Shown: positions 58,072 through 64,000 of the stretch, piece after piece
Numbering within the stretch: the first letter of the stretch is position 1
How the letters are laid out: the number at the start of each line of letters is the position of its first letter
Source: Bradyrhizobium barranii subsp. barranii
Lineage (GTDB): Bacteria > Pseudomonadota > Alphaproteobacteria > Rhizobiales > Xanthobacteraceae
Direction: 5' to 3'
NCBI RefSeq assembly: GCF_017565645.3
Contig: NZ_CP086136.1
Span: 8,911,501-8,975,500, forward strand
Length of the DNA: 64,000 nucleotides
Translations under genes and position numbers: made by a program
Notes under the pieces: model-generated
The model's input: the letters and a program-made list of their open reading frames with translations, nothing else
Told to the model about the DNA's origin: nothing
The model's database searches: none

Positions 58072-58938
58072 CTAACATTGCCCGGACAGTCCAGATCGGG
58101 CGTCACGAGCAAGTGTCGCCAGATCGGTTTCGAGCTTCGGTTGATTCAAGAAGATTGCGTCTATTAGCGCCTGCGCCGGCTGCTCGGCGGACTCAACCAG
58201 CGCCGCCCTCTCGGCCCGCGCAGGGGGAGCGAACACACGTTTGACGACAGTCGGCGAGCCCTTGAGCCCACATTTGGAGATGTCTTCGACACCTGCATCT
58301 TGCGCGCTCCATTTCACGATTTTGGCTCGCGCGGCACGCAAGGCATCCGCCATCGCGCCTCGCCGAATCTGATTCGTCGCCTCAAGCATGGTGATGAGGC
58401 AGGGCAACCTAGTGTGCAGAACCTGCACACCGCCTTCCGAGCGCCGCTCCGCTTCAATTGTTTCATTGGCGACGTCCACGGATCTGACCTTCGCAACGTA
58501 AGTTAGCTGCCCTACGCCCAGTCGCTTCGCGATGCCAGGACCAACCTGCGCTGTATCGCCGTCGATGGTCTGCTTTCCGGTGAAGATGAGGTTTGCCGGA
58601 CCATATGCCTTGCCAATTTTCCGGATCGCTGTTGCAAGCGCATACGTAGTGGCCAGCGTATCCGAGCCCGCAAAGCAGCGATCAGTAAGTAGGACGGCGC
58701 GATCAGCACCATAAGTCAGCGCCTTTCGCAACGACTCCTCTGCCGATGGCGGCCCCATGGTAAGCACGGTAATTTCGCCACCGAACCGATCGCGCAGCCC
58801 CAGCGCGGCCTCGAGCGCGAATAGGTCATACGGGTTGATGATGGTCGGCACTCCCTGACGCATGATTGTATTGGTCACGGGGTGCACGCGGATCTGCGCC
58901 GAGTCCGGAACTTGCTTGATGCAGACAATATTATGCAA
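58072..58938 (-). CDS. fixA: FixA, electron-transfer flavoprotein beta-type subunit
   Basis: 288-residue FixA, partner of FixB in the FixABCX complex that bifurcates electrons from NADH to ferredoxin/flavodoxin for nitrogenase. Family blocks: IVCIKQVPDSAQIRVHP, INPYDLFALEAALGLRD, TVLTMGPPSAEESLRKAL, YGADRAVLLTD, FTGKQTIDGDTAQVGPGIA. Full length. It lies downstream of nifA as in B. japonicum, with 517 bases between and its own -24/-12 promoter. fixBCX are not adjacent; an IS66 element begins about 110 bases after the stop. Confidence 0.96.
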   Translation of the reverse strand: MHNIVCIKQVPDSAQIRVHPVTNTIMRQGVPTIINPYDLFALEAALGLRDRFGGEITVLTMGPPSAEESLRKALTYGADRAVLLTDRCFAGSDTLATTYALATAIRKIGKAYGPANLIFTGKQTIDGDTAQVGPGIAKRLGVGQLTYVAKVRSVDVANETIEAERRSEGGVQVLHTRLPCLITMLEATNQIRRGAMADALRAARAKIVKWSAQDAGVEDISKCGLKGSPTVVKRVFAPPARAERAALVESAEQPAQALIDAIFLNQPKLETDLATLARDARSGLSGQC

Positions 58939-58976
58939 GGTGTTGCTCCTAAAGTTACGTCAGCTGGGAAGAGAAC

Positions 58977-58992
58977 AGCAAGTGTTGTACCA
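58977..58992 (-). promoter_or_regulatory. Sigma54 (-24/-12) promoter of fixA
   Basis: TGGTACAACACTTGCT on the minus strand has GG and GC 10 bases apart and a perfect TTGCT. The ATG of fixA is about 40 bases downstream. I found no exact TGT-N10-ACA site in the next 300 bases upstream. Confidence 0.75.
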
Positions 58993-59455
58993 TCCCCGCC
59001 GCTTGGGACCGCTCGCTGTCACAAGGCTTAAGACCGGGTAGTGCGCCCTCTCTACCCCGCGCTTCCTGAAAGGGATGCCGGCACAAAGCAGGCTCGGACA
59101 GCGCTGTTTCGCAGCACCACGCTGGCAAGTGGCGGCGGGACTGCTTGCGGATTGACTGCCGCTAATCCCCTGCAGGCCCGGACCGGTCGAGGGTCATTAA
59201 GCATTGCGTTCGCCAATCCGGCTTGATTGAGATAAGGATGATAGCTCTTTGCATTTCGAGCAACCGGCGGTTCGCGATTGTGCGACTCGCAAGTGAGGCT
59301 CTCCGCCCCATCTGTCGCTGAATAGTTGAGCCCTTCTCGGGGTCGCGGCAAGCCGACGCCCCCGGCGGTCCATTCCCCTCAGATTGCTAGATTAACTACG
59401 CGGACCGTCTTCACTTATCGATTTGGCGGAATCAGTCCAGGCCGATGCGGGGCGC
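58993..59455. other. nifA-fixA intergenic region
   Basis: About 460 bases without a gene. It holds the region where an upstream NifA site for fixA would be expected, but none of exact form is seen. Confidence 0.5.
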
Positions 59456-61204
59456 TCAGAACCGCTTTATCTCGATTCCGTATTTCCTCAGCGCGTAGCC
59501 GACTTGGCGCGGGGTTAGCCCGAGTAGGCGCGCTGCCTTGGCCTGCACCCAGCCAGACTTTTCCATAGCCGCAACGACCCGCTCGCGATCAGCCATTCTC
59601 GCACCACTAACGAGAACTGTGCCGGAAGGTGCCAATGAGCCCGGTTCGCAGACAGCCTGCGGCGGAGGGGCCGTTTCAGCCAGCGGGATGATGGACTTTG
59701 CAGGCACCGGTTGCATCGGTGCCGCCGGGTCTGTCTTGCCATACGATGTGCTTTTCCAAAGCGTCGTGGAAAGGCATTGGCCTTGGCTGCATGCAAAGTC
59801 ACTTCTTACAATCGATGATCCGGCACTGAGTGTCGCGGTCCGCTCGATGCAGTTCTCGAGTTCGCGGACATTTCCCGGAAATTTACAGCTCATCAGTACA
59901 TCGATCGCACTCGCCTCCAGAGTAAGAGAGCGGCCGTTCTCGCTGTTAAACTTTCTGAGGAACTCTCTTGCGAGCAGCGGAATATCACTGCGTCTTTCGC
60001 GAAGCGGCGGCAACAACAAGGGAACTACGCTAATACGATAGTAGAGGTCCGCGCGGAATTCGCTCCTTGCCACAGCCTCTTCAAGGTTCCTGTTGGTCGC
60101 AGCTATCACCCGAACATCGACTTTAATCGTGTGATTGCTGCCGACGCGCTCGAACTCCTGCTCTTGCAGAACTCGCAGCAACTTCGCCTGGAACGGAGGT
60201 GAGATCTCTCCGATCTCGTCAAGAAATAGCGTCCCTTTGTCAGCAAGCTCGAAGCGCCCCTTGCGGGCGCTGACAGCACCGGTAAAGGCACCTTTCTCAT
60301 GGCCAAACAATTCCGATTCCAGGACCGTCTCGGGGAGCGCCGCGCAATTCAGCTTAACGAACGGCCGCTTAGCACGAACGGACGACTCGTGAATGGCCTT
60401 GGCTACCAGCTCCTTCCCGGTACCGGATTCGCCACGCAGCAGAACCGTGCTGTTTGATCTGGCTACAACGACAATCTTCTCAAGCAGTGCGCTCAGCGCC
60501 GGGCTGTCGCCAATGATCCCGTGTGCCTGAAGCTGCTTGCGCTCGCGAGCGGGCGGCCCACGATCAACTGCCTGTTTCTCTAGCCGGTCCTTGTCCACCA
60601 ACGATTGTTCGCGATCGCCGGCGAACAAGCGATGTAACTTGATCGTTTGTCCTATCACGTTCGCGACCATGGCGAGCAGCCGCGCGTCGTACTCGAGAAG
60701 ACTTGAACTGCCTTCCGGGATACGGTCGATCGTCAGCGTACCAACGACCGTCGAATCAACGCGAATCGGGACCCCGATGAACGCTACCGGTATACTATCA
60801 GAGGCGCCGAGAACCTCCCGGTCGGCAGCGCTGAAGGCCGTCTCGGCGGCTACATTCTCGACCATAAGAGACCTGCCTGTCGCTACGATCTCGTGGATTG
60901 CTTTCTGCGGCACGCACGTCCGGTAACGTTCGTCAGTGCCTTCGCTCCAGCCGGCGCCAACTGTAAGTTCTGGAACGCCGTCATCGTTGAACAGCGAGAC
61001 GAGGCCGTGTCGCATCTGCACAAACGATTGCAGAAGACCGAGAACGTTGGCCAAGGTGACTTCGAGCCGGCCGGGAGCATTTAGTATTTTCGATATTTCG
61101 TAGATGCCGGCCAGCGCGCTCTCATGCGACGGCTCCCCCGGGGGGGCACGCTCCGGTTCCGGCTGCGAGGCAGGTCTTTCGCTCGAGGAGGGGATATGCA
61201 GCAT
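59456..61204 (-). CDS. nifA: NifA, sigma54-dependent activator of nitrogen fixation
   Basis: 582 residues from MLHIPSSSERPASQ, the length of B. japonicum NifA; the frame is open 23 codons further but this start matches the known protein. Domains: GAF (about 25-185), AAA+ ATPase (about 225-455) with Walker A GESGTGKE at 258-265 and the sigma54-contacting GAFTGA at 305-310, an interdomain linker, and a Fis-type helix-turn-helix at the C-terminus (AAKAARLLGLTPRQVGYAL). The oxygen-responsive motif C-x11-C-x19-C-x4-C is complete at C440, C452, C472 and C477, so activity should be lost in oxygen. It activates nif, fix and groESL promoters. Cotranscribed with fixR, 252 bases downstream of it. Confidence 0.97.
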   Translation of the reverse strand: MLHIPSSSERPASQPEPERAPPGEPSHESALAGIYEISKILNAPGRLEVTLANVLGLLQSFVQMRHGLVSLFNDDGVPELTVGAGWSEGTDERYRTCVPQKAIHEIVATGRSLMVENVAAETAFSAADREVLGASDSIPVAFIGVPIRVDSTVVGTLTIDRIPEGSSSLLEYDARLLAMVANVIGQTIKLHRLFAGDREQSLVDKDRLEKQAVDRGPPARERKQLQAHGIIGDSPALSALLEKIVVVARSNSTVLLRGESGTGKELVAKAIHESSVRAKRPFVKLNCAALPETVLESELFGHEKGAFTGAVSARKGRFELADKGTLFLDEIGEISPPFQAKLLRVLQEQEFERVGSNHTIKVDVRVIAATNRNLEEAVARSEFRADLYYRISVVPLLLPPLRERRSDIPLLAREFLRKFNSENGRSLTLEASAIDVLMSCKFPGNVRELENCIERTATLSAGSSIVRSDFACSQGQCLSTTLWKSTSYGKTDPAAPMQPVPAKSIIPLAETAPPPQAVCEPGSLAPSGTVLVSGARMADRERVVAAMEKSGWVQAKAARLLGLTPRQVGYALRKYGIEIKRF

Positions 61205-61456
61205 AAGCCTGTCTCCGTTTCCTTGATCATCCTCCCTGGACCCATGTCCGGATTGGCGAGGTTCGTTTTGCATGTCACTCTCGATCTAGCGCCAAGTGTT
61301 GACGAGATGACATCGAACCGTGACACTTTTTCATGGCACGACAGTAAACTTGCCGTGTGCCTTCGATTCATTTTCTGTTGATTGTATGCGCGTGGTCAGC
61401 GGAGAACGTGAGTCCGTTGGGAAGCTCAAGTCAGCTTCGCCGCCGGGCCGGCCGCT
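61205..61456. other. fixR-nifA intergenic spacer
   Basis: 252 bases within the operon without a gene; the long spacer is also a known feature of the B. japonicum operon. No promoter was identified. Confidence 0.5.
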
Positions 61457-62293
61457 TCACAGATGCTGGCCACCGTTGATCGGCACCTCGGCACCCGTAA
61501 CATAGCTCGCCGCATCCGAGCATAGGAAGAAGATGACCTTGGCCACTTCGTCCGGAGTACCCACTCTGCGCAGCGGGATACTTGCCACGACGCGCGCTTC
61601 CGCGTCGGGCGACAGCATGTCGGTCCTGATTTCGCCGGGCGCGATCGCATTGACGCGAATGCCATGCGGCGCATAGTCGCGGGCCAATTCGCGTGTGAGG
61701 CTCGCAAGCGCAGCTTTCGAGGTCGCATAGGCGCTACCGGCGAATGGGTGCACCCGCAAGCCCGCGATTGAAGTCACATTCACGATCGATCCTGACGCGG
61801 CTCTTAGCTCATCAAACAAACCCTGCGCCAGCAGGATCGGAGCCACCAGATTAAGATGAAAGACCCTCATCCAGGTATCGGTTGAGGTGGTCAACGATGT
61901 CATCCGATCGCCTGTGGGCGTTTTCGGCGACACACCCGCATTATTCACCAGCGCGTGCAAGGGCGCACCGGCCAAGCGTTTCTTAACCTCGGTGATTGCG
62001 CGCGGCAGCATTCGATGATCGCCGAGGTCGACCTGGAAATGATCGTCATTCCCAGCCTCCCAGGGGCATCGCTCGCCGTCGAACGGTTGGCGTGCGCAAG
62101 AAATGATGCGCCAGCCTGCCTCCGAGAATAGCTTGGCAGTGGCATGGCCAATTCCGCGCGATGCCCCGGTGAGTAACATCACCTTCGGTTCTCCACGATC
62201 AACGCGCGCATTAACGGCGTCAACGAGGCGATCCAAATGTGCTTCGGGCAGCGGACCTCGGATCAGATTGTCATTTGGCAGATCGAGACCCAC
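61457..62293 (-). CDS. fixR: FixR, short-chain dehydrogenase/reductase
   Basis: 278-residue SDR encoded ahead of nifA. The NAD(P)-binding TGASRGIGHATAKLF is at about residues 42-56, NNAGVSPKTP follows, and the catalytic SAYATSKAAL has the Y-x3-K pair. In B. japonicum fixR is cotranscribed with nifA but is dispensable for fixation and its substrate is unknown. Start and length agree with that protein. Confidence 0.94.
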   Translation of the reverse strand: MGLDLPNDNLIRGPLPEAHLDRLVDAVNARVDRGEPKVMLLTGASRGIGHATAKLFSEAGWRIISCARQPFDGERCPWEAGNDDHFQVDLGDHRMLPRAITEVKKRLAGAPLHALVNNAGVSPKTPTGDRMTSLTTSTDTWMRVFHLNLVAPILLAQGLFDELRAASGSIVNVTSIAGLRVHPFAGSAYATSKAALASLTRELARDYAPHGIRVNAIAPGEIRTDMLSPDAEARVVASIPLRRVGTPDEVAKVIFFLCSDAASYVTGAEVPINGGQHL

Positions 62294-62328
62294 GGCCGCC
62301 TCCTCTACTTTTGCGCCCGCGCACGCGT

Positions 62329-62344
62329 AGCAGGATTTGCGCCA
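62329..62344 (-). promoter_or_regulatory. Sigma54 (-24/-12) promoter of fixR-nifA
   Basis: TGGCGCAAATCCTGCT on the minus strand has GG and GC 10 bases apart. In B. japonicum this promoter gives NifA/RpoN autoactivation of the operon and overlaps a second, RegR-dependent promoter. Confidence 0.82.
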
Positions 62345-62374
62345 CTGCGATGTACGTAAATGCGCTTCCGTTTT

Positions 62375-62389
62375 GCGTCCTAATGTCGC
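62375..62389 (-). promoter_or_regulatory. RegR-binding site upstream of fixR-nifA
   Basis: GCGACATTAGGACGC on the minus strand fits the published RegR core GNG(A/G)C(A/G)TTNNGNCGC at every fixed position. Its centre lies about 63 bases upstream of the expected start of transcription, where RegR activates the operon aerobically and at low oxygen. Confidence 0.8.
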
Positions 62390-62911
62390 GCACGCGGAAT
62401 GCTTGGCGCATTCAAGACAGCGGAGGTGAGCTTTCTGACAGCGATGGTGACTCTGCTACGTAAGTTCGCGAGCACTCGCCCGCTTCATGAAAGGGCTACC
62501 CAGCCCGCGTTCGCTTTCACGATCGCACAACCGTACGAGCCTGCGGCTGGCCGGCGCCTCTCGTCGAAGTCGAAAAATGCCCGGGGATAACGGCCACGGC
62601 CATTAGCCGCCCCAACATAAAACTGATGTACCAAGCTTGCACGTTAGATTCGTCGGCGGCCACTTTTGATCTATCGCGCCATGCTCTGAGCGGCACTGGA
62701 TTTCGCGGCGCTAGTTCCAAGCATGAGCTGGCGAGCTGAAATGTTCATCCGTGATTGAGCGTTGTTTAGCTTCCGTCTGCGGCCCGCCCGAAGCGAAGAC
62801 GAAGGCGTGCTCCTTCTGTAAAACGCAGCGGCACTTTAGGGCCGTTGTTGTCGAAGCCGCGCCTTAGCCGAACGCATTCGGCCGCGGCTTCGTTCTCTTC
62901 GCCCCTGGAAC
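62390..62911. other. Region upstream of fixR, no supported gene
   Basis: About 520 bases up to the IS66 copy 4 end. Short frames on both strands; a minus-strand stretch (GEENEAAAECVRLRRGFDNN) is protein-like but has no start before the IS66 boundary. Confidence 0.4.
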
Positions 62912-63000
62912 GATAGCGGTACGACGACCCCACCTCGTTTAGGTGGACGGGATGAGCGAGACTCGCGCGTGGATTTGACAACGCGAGGGACGCTCGTTCC

Positions 63001-63423
63001 ATGCATCAAGACAGACATCAAGACGGGCATGATGCCGCCTCCTATCAGCGGATCGAGGTGATCACAGGGGAGAGGCGACGGCGCAGTTGGAGCGATGCGG
63101 AGAAGGCGCGGATCGTGGCCGAGAGTGCCGATCCGGAGACGAGCATTTCCGAGGTGGCTCGACGCAACGGGGTGAACCGGGGACTGCTCAGTGTGTGGCG
63201 GCGCCAGGCGCGGCTCGCGTCGAGCGAAGCGCCGCAGTTCGTGCAAGTCAGGCTCGAGGCCGCCGTCGAGGCGCAGCCGAACGCGATCGATAAGGCGCAT
63301 GTTCTGACGGATCCGGCCGAGCGGATCGAGGTGATGATCGCGGGCGCGACGGTGCGCGTGCCCGTCGGCGTCGACGCCGCGACGCTGGAGCGCGTGCTGG
63401 CGGCGGTGAGATCGACGCGATGA
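63001..63423 (+). CDS. tnpA: IS66 accessory protein TnpA, copy 4
   Basis: 140 residues, same sequence as the other copies. Confidence 0.93.
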   Translation: MHQDRHQDGHDAASYQRIEVITGERRRRSWSDAEKARIVAESADPETSISEVARRNGVNRGLLSVWRRQARLASSEAPQFVQVRLEAAVEAQPNAIDKAHVLTDPAERIEVMIAGATVRVPVGVDAATLERVLAAVRSTR

Positions 63424-63776
63424 TCTCTTTCGGTCCAATGGTCCGTGTGTTCGTCGCGACGCAGCCGATTGACTTTCGTAAAGGCGTTCATGGCCTTGTC
63501 GCGCTGGTAGCGGAGGGATTAGGCGGCAAGCCCTACAGCGGTGACGTTTATGTCTTCCGATCGAAGCGATCGGATCGTTTGAAGCTACTGGTTTTTGACG
63601 GCTCGGGAATGGTTCTAGCGACGAAGTGGCTGGAGAATGGGGGCTTTGCCTGGCCACCTGTTCGCGAGGGTACGATGCCGGTGACGGGGGCGCAACTGGC
63701 GATGCTGATTGAAGGTCTTGCGGAGTGGTCGCGTGTGGTCCCGAAGGTGACGAAGCGGCCGACGAAGGTTGCCTGA
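63420..63776 (+). CDS. tnpB: IS66 accessory protein TnpB, copy 4
   Basis: 118 residues, same sequence as the other copies. Confidence 0.94.
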   Translation: MISFGPMVRVFVATQPIDFRKGVHGLVALVAEGLGGKPYSGDVYVFRSKRSDRLKLLVFDGSGMVLATKWLENGGFAWPPVREGTMPVTGAQLAMLIEGLAEWSRVVPKVTKRPTKVA

Positions 63777-63826
63777 AGCGTCTTGTTTTGCTGGCGATTG
63801 CGAGTGCGTTCGTGTAGCTCTGCGAT

Positions 63827-64000
63827 ATGGCGCTTCGCCCCGAAGATCTCCCCTCTGACCCTGCGGCTCTTGCCGAGATGGTGCTGGCTTTCGAAGGCGA
63901 GAACGATGATCTGCGCGCAGAGATCGCCACGTTGAAGAGCCTGATCTTCGGCGCACGATCGGAGCGCGCGGCGATCGTCTGCGCCGAACAGATCGCGTTT
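63827..64000 (+). CDS. tnpC: IS66 transposase TnpC, copy 4, N-terminal part
   Basis: First 58 codons (MALRPEDLPSDPAALAEMVL onward), same sequence as copy 1 to the window edge. Confidence 0.92.
   Translation, partial: MALRPEDLPSDPAALAEMVLAFEGENDDLRAEIATLKSLIFGARSERAAIVCAEQIAF

Larger units (their letters stand above)
62912..64000 (+). mobile_element. IS66-family element, copy 4 (runs off window)
   Basis: Left end GATAGCGGTACGACGACCCC, preceded by CCTGGAAC as the presumed target repeat. Gene order and sequence are as in copy 1; the last 2 kb are outside the window. Confidence 0.94.

Overview
The window looks like part of the symbiosis island of a Bradyrhizobium (B. japonicum / B. diazoefficiens-like). 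The markers are fixR-nifA-fixA in the order known from B. japonicum, a NifA with the rhizobial cysteine motif and a 582-residue length, a groESL operon with a NifA-type upstream site and a -24/-12 promoter, and a NopT-type type III effector. DNA is GC-rich with many AT-richer, gene-poor stretches and very dense insertion sequences. The species is an inference; no marker outside the island is present.

Layout. 0-9 kb: 5' end of metE (minus strand) behind a cobalamin riboswitch, an exported protein of unknown function, a secreted SNase-like nuclease, an exported beta-carbonic anhydrase, a frameshifted flavin hydroxylase (nrgC-like) and a coding remnant. 9.1-13.9 kb: an IS21 element (2714 bp, 5-bp target duplication CCTAA) and an IS1380 unit. 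14.2-18 kb: FkbM methyltransferase and the sigma54/NifA-type groES-groEL operon. 18-21 kb: a tts-box-like site, nopT and a small DUF7694-type gene. 22.1-33.5 kb: nested mobile DNA (an IS110 split by an IS21; an IS3 split by another IS110; a third IS110; a group II intron whose reverse transcriptase is split by IS1380). 34-44 kb: two inverted, same-length IS66 copies with a 719-bp segment between them, then a third IS1380 unit. 44-54.5 kb: TrpD-like protein, small proteins, an ATP-grasp ligase, IS256, and a minus-strand group encoding a heme-oxygenase-like diiron protein joined to a GFA domain plus a 2OG-Fe(II) oxygenase. 54.8-58 kb: third IS66. 58-62.4 kb: fixA, nifA, fixR with promoter elements. 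62.9 kb to the end: fourth IS66, cut by the window edge.

How it fits together. FixR-NifA is the low-oxygen regulatory block. A RegR-type site and a -24/-12 promoter lie upstream of fixR, and NifA would activate fixA and, through the TGT-N10-ACA site, groESL. The T3SS branch is represented by nopT plus two further tts-like sites without an intact gene behind them. The 47.7-53.8 kb group (ATP-grasp ligase, putative diiron oxygenase, GFA, 2OG oxygenase) has the composition of a small-molecule pathway and is the best candidate here for something undescribed, although the diiron gene carries an in-frame TGA.

The mobile DNA is informative in itself. The 8-bp flanks of IS66 copies 1 and 2 are reciprocally exchanged, which is the signature of an inversion between them. 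All three IS1380 copies carry the same extra right end with about 211 bp of captured DNA and have their own 4-bp target duplications (CTAG, TTAA, CTAG), so the enlarged unit itself has moved.
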